From VXNF01 sp965116465 (GTDB taxonomy: Bacteria > Actinomycetota > Acidimicrobiia > Acidimicrobiales > CATQHL01), in the NCBI GenBank assembly GCA_965116465.1, contig OZ220687.1, forward strand, positions 496,001-560,000: a stretch of 64,000 bases of DNA. Direction: 5' to 3'. The notes under the pieces are model-generated. The model saw nothing but the letters and a program-made list of their open reading frames with translations, was not told the DNA's origin and ran no database searches. The translations under genes were made by a program, and so were the position numbers. This document shows, piece after piece, positions 15,891-24,448 of this stretch. Within the stretch, counting starts at the first letter, position 1. Each line of letters begins with the position of its first letter.

Positions 15891-17969
15891 ATGAGGCTGT
15901 TCTCGGGTCGCTCCCGACCGGCTGCGCTGGGGCCGCTGCCGGCGGAGCGCCTGCCGCGGACCGGCGACCCGGTCGCCGTCGACGCGCTTCCCCCACTCCC
16001 GGATCCGCCGCGATCCGGCGGCGCTCGCTGCGTCAGCAGAGTCGTCGACCCCGTCGTCCGGACGTTCACCGAGGCTCGGCACGCGGACGTGGCGTCGGCG
16101 CGCGCCACGATGCCGTCCCCGCAGGCCGCGGTCGACAACGTCAAGGGCTACTGCTATTTCCTGGACGCCGATCTGGTCGGGGTGTGCGAGTTGCCGGAGG
16201 AGGCGTGGGCGGGCCATCGCCTCGACGGACACTCGCACGGGGTGTCGATACTGGTCGCCCACCGCCGGCCCATCCGCCGCGGCGAGCCGGGATACGACTG
16301 GATTGCCGGCGCCGCACAGACCGTCGCTGATGTGCGGGCGATGGAGATCGCCACGGTCGTTGCGCGCTACCTGGGCACGCTCGGCTACCGGGCCGCCGCG
16401 CACAGCATCGCCGCAGGTGATGTCGATCACCGCGTCGTGGCCGTCGCCGCCGGTGTGCTGGAGATCCGTCGCGGCCGGCTCACCAATCCGCTTGTGGCGA
16501 GGGATTTCGGGCTTGCAACCATCACGACCACTCTGGCGCTGCCGGTGGATCAGCCGCTGGCGCCGGGGCATGCCGTCGCCCGCGCCCGGTTGGCGCTGCG
16601 CCACGCTCTCGGTGTGGGCGGCACCCGTCCGGGCTGGCAGCGGCTCGGCGGTCAGCGTCGCGCTTGGCATCTCGGCCGGTACCCCATGGAGAAGGTCCGC
16701 CGCGTCGACGAGCCCACCACGCTGATCGTCGAGTCCGAGATCGAGCGCGCCGCGGCGCGCCACAACTTCTTCATGCGGGCCCGGGCCGGCGATCTCGGTG
16801 AGCGCCCGCAGCGCGAGGTCGGCCGGTTCATCGAGAAGGCACCGCACGGCCTGGCGACCCGGCTCATGCTCAACGACCTTGTCCCGCTCCAGACCGGCGC
16901 GGTCGCGGCGCAGATCGCGGAGGGCACGGAGGATCCCGACGCCAACGCCGGCGCGGTCAAGGCCCTCGGACACTTCCTGGGCGCCGATATGACCGGTGTC
17001 TGCGATGCCCCCGCCTACGCCTGGTACTCCCACACCACCGACGGGGATGTGATCGAACCCCGCCACGACAACGCCATCATCTTCGTGCTGGACCAGGGCT
17101 ACGAGACCATGGAGGGGGCCTCCGGCGACGACTGGATCAGCGGCGCCCAGTCGATGCGCGCCTACCTGCGGGCCTCGATGATCGCCTGCATCCTGGCGGC
17201 CCACCTGCGATCCCTCGGCTGGGCCGCGCAGGCGCATACCGCCGCCTACGACGAGGTGAACCACATCCCGCTGCTGCTGCGGGCCGGCATCGGCGAGCTC
17301 TCCCGCATCGGCGAGCTGGTCCTCAACCCCTTCGTCGGTCCCCGCTTCAAGTCGGGTGTGGTCACCACCGACATGCCCCTCACCTCGGACCGGCCCATCG
17401 ACTTCGGGCTCCAGGACTTCTGCGGCAAGTGCAACAAGTGCGCCCGCGAGTGCCCCGTCGGCGCCATCCGCTTCGGACCCAAGGTCATGTTCAACGGCTA
17501 CGAGATGTGGAAGCCCGACGTGGACCGCTGCGCCCGCTACCGCATCACGAACATGCGCGGCTCGGCCTGCGGGCGCTGCATGAAGACCTGCCCCTACAAC
17601 GTCGAGGGCGTGCTCTCGGAGCGCCCGTTCCAGTGGGCCGCGATGAAGTTGCCGTTCGCCCGCGCCTGGATCGCCCGCCTCGACGACCGTCTCGGTCGCG
17701 GCGCCATCAACCCCGCCAAGAAGTGGTGGCTCGACTTCGAGATGCTCGACGGCGCACCGGTTCCCCCGCCCAAGGGCGCCAACACCCGGGGCCTGAACCT
17801 CGAGAAGAAACCCCGCGACGAGGCATCGTTCGCGCTGTTCCCGCCGTCGGTCGCCCCGCCCGGCGCCGACGGCATGCGCCCGTTCCCGCTCGACCGCAAG
17901 CAGGGAATCGAAGCATCCCGAGCCGCCGAGTCCCCCGACGAAGCCCGCCGCCGCGCCCCGCGCCCGTAA
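15891..17969 (+). CDS. Reductive-dehalogenase-like cobalamin/2x[4Fe-4S] protein, cytoplasmic
   Basis: The product has 692 residues from ATG 15891. The C-terminal part carries two ferredoxin-type clusters: CGKCNKCARECP (near 510) and a distant Cys plus CGRCMKTCP (near 560), the pattern of RdhA and QueG. Before it, NPFVGPRFKSGVVTTDMPL matches the end of their corrinoid domain. A segment at about 83-180 (DADLVGVCELPEEAW, DWIAGAAQT, ARYLGTLGYRAAAHS) resembles one at about 355-450 (GADMTGVCDAPAYAW, DWISGAQSM, AAHLRSLGWAAQAHT), so the corrinoid-type domain is duplicated. There is no Tat signal and no rdhB-like anchor gene, which fits the respiration-independent catabolic type (NpRdhA, about 700 residues) rather than a respiratory enzyme. 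Substrate unknown. Confidence 0.85.
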   Translation: MRLFSGRSRPAALGPLPAERLPRTGDPVAVDALPPLPDPPRSGGARCVSRVVDPVVRTFTEARHADVASARATMPSPQAAVDNVKGYCYFLDADLVGVCELPEEAWAGHRLDGHSHGVSILVAHRRPIRRGEPGYDWIAGAAQTVADVRAMEIATVVARYLGTLGYRAAAHSIAAGDVDHRVVAVAAGVLEIRRGRLTNPLVARDFGLATITTTLALPVDQPLAPGHAVARARLALRHALGVGGTRPGWQRLGGQRRAWHLGRYPMEKVRRVDEPTTLIVESEIERAAARHNFFMRARAGDLGERPQREVGRFIEKAPHGLATRLMLNDLVPLQTGAVAAQIAEGTEDPDANAGAVKALGHFLGADMTGVCDAPAYAWYSHTTDGDVIEPRHDNAIIFVLDQGYETMEGASGDDWISGAQSMRAYLRASMIACILAAHLRSLGWAAQAHTAAYDEVNHIPLLLRAGIGELSRIGELVLNPFVGPRFKSGVVTTDMPLTSDRPIDFGLQDFCGKCNKCARECPVGAIRFGPKVMFNGYEMWKPDVDRCARYRITNMRGSACGRCMKTCPYNVEGVLSERPFQWAAMKLPFARAWIARLDDRLGRGAINPAKKWWLDFEMLDGAPVPPPKGANTRGLNLEKKPRDEASFALFPPSVAPPGADGMRPFPLDRKQGIEASRAAESPDEARRRAPRP

Positions 17970-18377
17970 GGCCGCTCGTGAGGGCGGCCACGCCATCCAA
18001 TATGCACTGCGGCTGCTCGGCGACTGTCGAGGCCTCCGCCTCCTGCTAAGGCAAGCAATAGCAAGCCCCGTCCAGACCCCGACCCGCACGGTCTATGTGC
18101 TCATGCTTATAGACCTATAGTTACGAGATAATAAAGCGAGTGTCTACATATAATACTTTACAATCCGCAAACTAATTCCCGGGATATACCGTGTTCCTAG
18201 ACACATAAGTCGCGACACTTATGGTCGAGTCCATACCTGATACTGTCCGGCCTTGCCCGCGGCCGTCGGCATCAAGTCAACGTCCGCCATGTGATAGCTC
18301 AAGATGGCAAAGGGGCCAGTCGAGTGCCCTCGTCAAGATCTTCGACTTCAACTACCCCCGTGGGGCGGATGTGCGTG
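17970..18377. other. 408-base AT-rich intergenic region
   Basis: No gene is seen. Bases about 18085-18235 are much richer in A/T than anything else nearby, with runs such as TATAGACCTATAG and GATAATAAAG. TATAAT at 18149-18154 could be a -10 box, but no good -35 lies 16-18 bases upstream. An inverted repeat lies at 18204-18223. The region separates the dehalogenase-like gene from the giant repeat protein. Confidence 0.6.
18204..18223. repeat. Inverted repeat upstream of the RCC1-like gene
   Basis: CATAAGT (18204-18210) and ACTTATG (18217-18223) are perfect inverted arms around a 6-base CGCGAC spacer. It could be an operator or a cruciform. With no T-tract it is a poor terminator. Confidence 0.5.
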
Positions 18378-21300
18378 ATGAGCGCAACGGCTCGACGGAC
18401 TCTGGCCGTGGTGTGCTTCGTTGCGGCCGGCCTCGCCGCCGCAACGCCTGCGTCGGCCCAAGAACAGGAAACTGCCGCTCCCACCCTCGGCGATGGAGCG
18501 GACGTCCCCCGATTCACCGCCGTTGACGCCGACGACTCGGGGGAACTGCAACTACTCGGGTGGGCCGCCGAGTACCGAGCCGTCACCGCCGGCGGGTTCC
18601 ACAGCTGTGGGCTGAGAACCGACAAGACCATCACCTGCTGGGGCGACAACGACTACGGGCAGGCCGACGCGCCCAGCGGCGCCTTCGAAGCCGTCGCCAC
18701 GGGACGGTTCCACACCTGCGGGCTGAGAACCGACGACACCATCGCATGCTGGGGCAACAACGGCTCCGGGCGGACCGACGCGCCCAGAGGCGCCTTCGAA
18801 GCCGTCGCCCCAGGCGATTTCCACACATGCGGGCTCCGAACCGACAGCACCATCACCTGCTGGGGCAACAACCGCTTCGGGCAGGCTGACGCGCCCAGGC
18901 GCGCTTTCGAAGCCGTCGCCACGGGACGGTTCCACAGCTGCGGGCTCCGAACCAACAGCACCATCACCTGCTGGGGCAACAACCGCAGCGGGCAGGCCGA
19001 CGCGCCCGCAGGCACCTTCCAAGCCGTCACCGCCGGAGGGGACCACACCTGCGGGCTCAGAACCGACAACACCATCACCTGCTGGGGCAACAACCGCAGC
19101 GGGCAGGCCGACGCGCCCGCAGGCACCTTCCAAGCCGTCACCGCCGGAGGGGACCACACCTGCGGGCTCAGAACCGACAACACCATCACCTGCTGGGGCC
19201 CCGACGGCGCGTGGCGGACCGTCATACCCGCAGGCCCCTACAAGGCCGTCACCGCCGGAGGGGACCACACCTGCGGGCTCAGAACCGACAACACCATCAC
19301 CTGCTGGGGCAACAACCGCAGCGGGCAGATCGACGCGCCCATAGCCGATGCGCCAGGCAGCTTCAAAGCCGTCGCCGCGGGAGGGTTCCACACCTGCGGG
19401 CTGAGAACCGACAACACCATCACCTGCTGGGGCAACAACCGCAGCGGGCAGGCCGACGCGCCCGCAGGCACCTTCCAAGCCGTCACCGCCGGAGGGGACC
19501 ACACCTGCGGGCTGAGAACCGACAACACCATCACCTGCTGGGGCAACGATGACAACGGGCAGGCCGACGCGCCCAGCGGCGCCTTCGAAGCCGTCGCCGC
19601 GGGAGACCTCCACAGCTGTGGGCTGAGAACCGACGACACCATCACCTGCTGGGGCGCCGGCGGCGCGCGGACCAATCCGCCCACCGGCACCTTCGAAGCC
19701 GTCGCCGCGGGAGACCTCCACAGCTGTGGGCTGAGAACCGACGACACCATCACCTGCTGGGGCCCCGACGGCGCGTGGCGGACCGTCATACCCGCAGGCC
19801 CCTACAAGGCCGTCACCGCCGGAGGGGAACACACCTGCGGGCTGAGAACCGACAACACCATCACCTGCTGGGGCGACTTCGAGTATCCCGCGCCCGCAGG
19901 CCCGTTCGAGGCCGTCGCTACCGGCTTGGGCCACAGCTGCGGGCTGAAAGCCGACAACGCCATCACCTGCTGGGGCCCCGACGGCGCGTGGAACACCGCC
20001 ATACCCGCAGGCCCCTACAAAGCCGTCACCGCCGGCCGGGGACACACCTGCGGTCTCAGAACCGACAACACCATCACATGCTGGGGCAACAACGACTACA
20101 GGCAAACCCACACCCCCGAGCACGCGCTCCGCACCTTCAAAGCCGTCACCGCCGGAACGGAATACACCTGCGGGCTGAAGAACGACAACACCATCGCATG
20201 CTCGGGCCACAACGGCCGCGGGCAGGCCAACCCGCCCGCCGGCAAATTCAAAGCCGTCACCGCCGGAGGGGAACACACCTGCGGGCTGAGAACCGACGAG
20301 ACCATCACCTGCTGGGGCGCCAACGACAACGGTCAGGCCAACCCGCCCGCAGGCACCTTCACAGCCGTCACCGCCGGCCGGGGACACAGCTGCGGGCTGA
20401 GATATTTCGCCATCGCATGCTGGGGCCGCAACCATGACGGGCAGACCGACGCGCCCAGAGGCACCTTCACAGCGGTCACCGCCGGCGGGAGCCACAGCTG
20501 CGGGCTGAGAATCGACGACACCATCACCTGCTGGGGCGACAACGGCTCCGGGCGGACCGACGCGCCCACCGGCACCTTCACAGCCGTCGCCGCCGGCGGG
20601 AGCCACAGCTGCGGGCTGAGAACCGACGACACCATCACCTGCTGGGGCTGGAACGCCTACGGGCAGGCCGACGCGCCCAGAGGCACCTTCACAGCCGTCA
20701 CCGCCGGCTCCGTCCACACCTGCGGGCTGAGAACCGACGCCACCATCACCTGCTGGGGCCACAACGACTACGGGCAGGCCAACCCGCCCGCAGGCGGCTT
20801 CACAGCCGTCGCCGCCGGAGAAACCCACAGCTGCGGGCTGAGAACCGACGGCACCATCACCTGCTGGGGCACCGGCGCCGACGAGCCCACAGACGACGAA
20901 CCCGCCGACGACGAACGAGGCGGCTTCAGAGCCGTCACCGCCGGCGGGTATCACACCTGCGGGCTGAAGAACGACGACACCATCACCTGCCGGGGCGACA
21001 ACGACTACGGGCAGGCCGACGCGCCCACCGGCACCTTCACAGCCGTCGCCGCCGGCGGGTATCACAGCTGCGGGCTGACAACCGACAGCACCATCGCATG
21101 CTGGGGCGACGACGACTACGGGCAGGCCGACGCGCCCACCGGCACCTTCACAGCCGTCGCCGCCGGCGGGCTCCACAGCTGCGGGCTGAGAACCGGCAAC
21201 ACCATCGCATGCTGGGGCTGGAACGACTTCGGGCAGGCCGACGCGCCCACCGGCACCTTCACGGCCGTCGCCGCCGGCTCCGCCCACAGCTGCGGGTTGA

Positions 21301-22625
21301 CAACCGGCGACACCATCACCTGCTGGGGCCACAACGACTACGGGCAGGCCGACGCGCCCACCGGCACCTTCACAGCCGTCACCGCCGTCGCCGCCCACAG
21401 TTGCGGGCTGAGAACCGACAGCACCATCGCATGCTGGGGCTGGAACATCCACGGGCAGGCCGACGCGCCCACCGGCACCTTCACAGCCGTCGCCGCCGGC
21501 GGGTACCACAGCTGCGGGCTGAGAACCGACAACACCATCGCATGCTGGGGCCACAACGACAAGGGGCAGGCCAACCCGCCCAGAGGCACCTTCACGGCCG
21601 TCGCCGCCGGCTGGGAACACAGCTGCGGGCTGAGAACCGACAACACCATCGCATGCTGGGGCCACGACGACAATGGGCAGGACAACCCGCCCGCAGACGA
21701 CGAACCCACCGACGACGAACCCACCGACGACGAACCCACCGACGACGAACCCACCGACGACGAACCCACCGACGACGAACCCACCGACGACGAACCCACC
21801 GACGACGAACCCACCGACGACGAACCCACCGACGACGTGCGAAGCGGCTTCAGAGCGGTCACCACCGGCGGGTATCACGGCTGCGGGCTGAAGAACGACG
21901 GCACCATCGCCTGCTGGGGTCGCAACGACCACGGGCAGGCCGACGCGCCCGCCGGCACCTTCACCGCCGTCCACACCGGCTCCAGCCACAGCTGCGGGCT
22001 GAGAACCGACGACACCATCACCTGCTGGGGCTACAACAACCGCGGGCAGGCCAACCCGCCCGCCGGCATCTTCCGAGCCGTCGCCGCCGGCTGGCTCCAC
22101 AGCTGCGGGGTGAGAACCGACAGCACCATCGCCTGCTGGGGCGCCAACGGCTCCGGACAGGCCGACCCACCCGCCGGCACCTTCACAGCCGTCACCGCAA
22201 GAGGGCTCCACAGCTGCGGGCTCCGAACCGACGGCACCATCGCCTGCTGGGGCCTCAACAACGACGGGCAGGCCGACGCGCCCGCCGGCACCTTCACTGC
22301 CGTCCACACCGGCAGCGGTCACACCTGCGGGCTGAAGAACGACGACACCATCGCCTGCTGGGGCCGCAACGGCTCCGGGCAGGCCGACGCGCCCGCCGGC
22401 AGCTTCACAGCCGTCGCCGCCGGCGGGAACCACAGCTGCGCGGTCCGAACCGACGGCACCATCACCTGCTGGGGCTCGAACCACGACGGGCAGGCCAACC
22501 CGCCCGCAGGCGAGTTCACAGCCATCACCGCCGGCTCGAGCCACACCTGCGGGCTGAGAACCGACGGCACCATCGCCTGCTGGGGCCAGAACCGCGACGG
22601 GCAGGCCGACCCGCCCGCAGCCTGA
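18378..22625 (+). CDS. Giant exported protein of 35 Cys-paired RCC1-like repeats
   Basis: The product has 1415 residues from ATG 18378; ATG 18369 is an equal alternative and the frame is open from 18291. The signal peptide (ATARRTLAVVCFVAAGL, then TPASA-Q) predicts secretion. From about residue 71 to the end I count 35 units of about 37 residues with the pattern HSCGLRTDxTIxCWGxNxxGQADAP, the short RCC1_2-type beta-propeller repeat. Every unit keeps two Cys, so a disulfide per blade is likely outside the cell. Thirty-five is five times seven, compatible with several seven-bladed propellers. Unit 21 and unit 28 end in acidic DDEPT linkers. Some units are nearly identical in DNA, a sign of recent duplication. 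Binding or adhesion is plausible; no catalytic motif is seen. Confidence 0.9.
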   Translation: MSATARRTLAVVCFVAAGLAAATPASAQEQETAAPTLGDGADVPRFTAVDADDSGELQLLGWAAEYRAVTAGGFHSCGLRTDKTITCWGDNDYGQADAPSGAFEAVATGRFHTCGLRTDDTIACWGNNGSGRTDAPRGAFEAVAPGDFHTCGLRTDSTITCWGNNRFGQADAPRRAFEAVATGRFHSCGLRTNSTITCWGNNRSGQADAPAGTFQAVTAGGDHTCGLRTDNTITCWGNNRSGQADAPAGTFQAVTAGGDHTCGLRTDNTITCWGPDGAWRTVIPAGPYKAVTAGGDHTCGLRTDNTITCWGNNRSGQIDAPIADAPGSFKAVAAGGFHTCGLRTDNTITCWGNNRSGQADAPAGTFQAVTAGGDHTCGLRTDNTITCWGNDDNGQADAPSGAFEAVAAGDLHSCGLRTDDTITCWGAGGARTNPPTGTFEAVAAGDLHSCGLRTDDTITCWGPDGAWRTVIPAGPYKAVTAGGEHTCGLRTDNTITCWGDFEYPAPAGPFEAVATGLGHSCGLKADNAITCWGPDGAWNTAIPAGPYKAVTAGRGHTCGLRTDNTITCWGNNDYRQTHTPEHALRTFKAVTAGTEYTCGLKNDNTIACSGHNGRGQANPPAGKFKAVTAGGEHTCGLRTDETITCWGANDNGQANPPAGTFTAVTAGRGHSCGLRYFAIACWGRNHDGQTDAPRGTFTAVTAGGSHSCGLRIDDTITCWGDNGSGRTDAPTGTFTAVAAGGSHSCGLRTDDTITCWGWNAYGQADAPRGTFTAVTAGSVHTCGLRTDATITCWGHNDYGQANPPAGGFTAVAAGETHSCGLRTDGTITCWGTGADEPTDDEPADDERGGFRAVTAGGYHTCGLKNDDTITCRGDNDYGQADAPTGTFTAVAAGGYHSCGLTTDSTIACWGDDDYGQADAPTGTFTAVAAGGLHSCGLRTGNTIACWGWNDFGQADAPTGTFTAVAAGSAHSCGLTTGDTITCWGHNDYGQADAPTGTFTAVTAVAAHSCGLRTDSTIACWGWNIHGQADAPTGTFTAVAAGGYHSCGLRTDNTIACWGHNDKGQANPPRGTFTAVAAGWEHSCGLRTDNTIACWGHDDNGQDNPPADDEPTDDEPTDDEPTDDEPTDDEPTDDEPTDDEPTDDEPTDDEPTDDVRSGFRAVTTGGYHGCGLKNDGTIACWGRNDHGQADAPAGTFTAVHTGSSHSCGLRTDDTITCWGYNNRGQANPPAGIFRAVAAGWLHSCGVRTDSTIACWGANGSGQADPPAGTFTAVTARGLHSCGLRTDGTIACWGLNNDGQADAPAGTFTAVHTGSGHTCGLKNDDTIACWGRNGSGQADAPAGSFTAVAAGGNHSCAVRTDGTITCWGSNHDGQANPPAGEFTAITAGSSHTCGLRTDGTIACWGQNRDGQADPPAA
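21705..21839 (+). repeat. 15-base minisatellite, nine copies, encoding PTDDE
   Basis: Nine almost perfect copies of cccaccgacgacgaa lie head to tail inside the RCC1-like gene, the last ending gtg instead of gaa. They encode an acidic Pro/Thr linker between repeat units 28 and 29. The unit is 15 bases, so gain or loss of copies keeps the frame. Confidence 0.9.
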
Positions 22626-22677
22626 AGCGCTGGTCGAGCATGACGACGAACCGACGGCGAACATGAAAGGGGGCCCG

Positions 22678-24354
22678 ATGCCCACCACTTCTCCCGCGCC
22701 GCCAACAAGGCACCGCCGTGTCCGCTTGGCTCAGAGCTTGGCGATCCTGGCCCTGGTCGCGGCGGCCGCATGCACCAGCGACCCGCCGCCGGCGCCGACC
22801 GCTTCCGACATCAACGACGCCGGCTCGACTGCGGGCACCGAGGAGGAAGCATCCGACACCCGGACCCCCGAGGAAGAGAACCTCGCGCCCGCCGGTGCGG
22901 GTGCAGGCCGCTTCGACATCGACCAGGACACGACGATGCGCGAGGTCTTCGACACTCTCGCCGGCCCCGAGCAGGCCTGCATCCGCGAGGCTCTCGAGGG
23001 CAATGTCCTGGAATCCGCGCTGGACACACCTCTGGTGACCGAGGACGGCATCGGCCCGTCGATCCAGTCGATCTTGTCGTGTCTCGACCCGGACGTTGCC
23101 CGCGAGTTCTTCCTCTCGGTCACGATGGCATTCGTCGTCGCGGGGGCCGAGGAGGAGGGACTGGACGCCCGGATCAGCGAGGACCAAGAGGCATGCATGC
23201 GAGACCTCCTGGCGGATGTCGATATGGCCGCGCTGGCATCGGAGCCGGAATCCGACGATCTCGAGGAGTTCGGCATGTCTGGCCTCATTCTCGGCCTGTT
23301 CGCCTGCATCCCGGACCTCCTTCTCGCGTCCATGGACGACCTGACCCGCGAGCAGGAATCCTGTGTTCGCGACCTCAATGCCGCTGTGATCGCCGGCGAC
23401 CACAGAACCTTGTTGGAGTCGGATCCGGAGCTGGCCGACATGTTGGAGTCGGATCCGGAACTGGCCGGCTTGGGGCCGCTGGTCGGTCTGAGCGTAGGAA
23501 TCTTCGCCTGCTTGTGGGACGAGGTCCCCGACCCCGTGCCGGCCGATCCGCCACCGGTCCCGAGCGAGTCCGTCGCGCCCGCCGACGGCGGCTTCGATGA
23601 CGGCGGTTTCGACGACCACGATGACGTGTTGGACTGGGCCACGCCGGTGGGCGTCGGCGAGGTCGTACCGGGGACGATCGACCACGACGGCGACATCGAC
23701 TTCTTCGTGTTCTGGGCCGAGTACGGCACGACCTATGAGATCGACGTGGCGCTGGGATCGCTGTTCGACTCCACCGCGACGCTCTATGACGACGGCGCGT
23801 ACGAGCTGGCGTTCAACGACGACTACACCGACAACGGCGACCATGCGGCGTCGCGCATCCACTGGCAAGCGGACTACACCGGCCACCACTTCGTCGCCGT
23901 GGAGGGCTTCGCCGACAGCACAGGCACCTACACCGTCGCTATCGTGCCCACCGGCGGCGGCTTCGACGACGGCGGTTTCGACGACGGCGGTTTCGACGAC
24001 GGCGGTTTCGACGACCATGGCGACGTGTTGGACTGGGCCACGTGGGTCGGCGTCGGCGAGGCCGTACCGGGGACGATCGACCACGGCGGCGACATCGACT
24101 TCTTCGTGTTCTGGGCCGAGTACGGCACGACCTATGAGATCGACGTGGCGCTGGGATCGCTGCCCGACTCCACCGCGACGCTCTATGACGACGGCGCGTA
24201 CGAGCTGGCATTCAACGACGACTACACCGACAACGGCGACCATGCGGCGTCGCGCATCCACTGGCAAGCGGACTACACCGGCCACCACTTCGTCGCCGTG
24301 GAGGGCTTCGTCGACAGCACAGGCACCTACACCCTCACCATCGCCGTTCCGTAG
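22678..24354 (+). CDS. Lipoprotein with three Cys-containing helical repeats and two PPC-like domains
   Basis: The product has 558 residues from ATG 22678, chosen over ATG 22663 because AAAGGGGG lies just before it. The signal peptide ends at Cys32 (ALVAAAAC, a weak lipobox). Residues about 80-280 hold three related helical units, each opening with EQxxCxRDL/REA (EQACIREAL, DQEACMRDLL, EQESCVRDL) and closing with a Cys near FACIPD/FACLWD/LSCLDP. Residues about 310-558 hold two near-identical beta domains (VPGTIDHDGDIDFFVFWAEYG) of the pre-peptidase C-terminal kind, joined by GGFDD repeats. It starts 52 bases after the RCC1-like gene on the same strand, so the two may act together at the surface. 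No enzyme motif is seen. Confidence 0.82.
   Translation: MPTTSPAPPTRHRRVRLAQSLAILALVAAAACTSDPPPAPTASDINDAGSTAGTEEEASDTRTPEEENLAPAGAGAGRFDIDQDTTMREVFDTLAGPEQACIREALEGNVLESALDTPLVTEDGIGPSIQSILSCLDPDVAREFFLSVTMAFVVAGAEEEGLDARISEDQEACMRDLLADVDMAALASEPESDDLEEFGMSGLILGLFACIPDLLLASMDDLTREQESCVRDLNAAVIAGDHRTLLESDPELADMLESDPELAGLGPLVGLSVGIFACLWDEVPDPVPADPPPVPSESVAPADGGFDDGGFDDHDDVLDWATPVGVGEVVPGTIDHDGDIDFFVFWAEYGTTYEIDVALGSLFDSTATLYDDGAYELAFNDDYTDNGDHAASRIHWQADYTGHHFVAVEGFADSTGTYTVAIVPTGGGFDDGGFDDGGFDDGGFDDHGDVLDWATWVGVGEAVPGTIDHGGDIDFFVFWAEYGTTYEIDVALGSLPDSTATLYDDGAYELAFNDDYTDNGDHAASRIHWQADYTGHHFVAVEGFVDSTGTYTLTIAVP
23602..24350 (+). repeat. Tandem duplication of a 399-base coding unit
   Basis: The C-terminal domain of the lipoprotein is encoded twice, offset by 399 bases (133 codons), with only scattered differences. 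The join contains four copies of a 15-base GGFDD unit (23956-24015), against two before the first domain, which suggests unequal exchange at the minisatellite. Confidence 0.85.
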
Positions 24355-24360
24355 TCTCCA

Positions 24361-24381
24361 TGGGACCCGCTGGTGGTCCCA
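24361..24381. terminator. Stem-loop between convergent genes
   Basis: TGGGACC (24361-24367) and GGTCCCA (24375-24381) pair around a 7-base loop in the 94-base gap between the lipoprotein gene and the Liv cluster. It has no T-run on either strand, so it is at best a weak or factor-assisted terminator. Confidence 0.4.
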
Positions 24382-24448
24382 GGCATAGCGGGCTTGACAG
24401 CCGCCGAGTCAGAGACTTTCAACAGCGCCGCTTCGTGCTGGAGCCGGA

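Noticed and set aside
15732..18089. Long minus-strand frame over the dehalogenase-like gene
   Set aside because: The plus strand carries intact Fe-S motifs; the minus product is low-complexity and matches nothing I know.
18590..22622. CRISPR-like regular repeats
   Set aside because: The period of about 111 bases is coding throughout, has no unique spacers and no cas genes nearby.
18552..22688. A 1378-codon open frame on the minus strand opposite the RCC1-like gene, Gly/Val/Ala-rich with its own periodicity
   Set aside because: The repeats on the plus strand have a signal peptide, conserved Cys and the RCC1 pattern. The minus frame is the mirror of that repeat and stays open because of codon bias.
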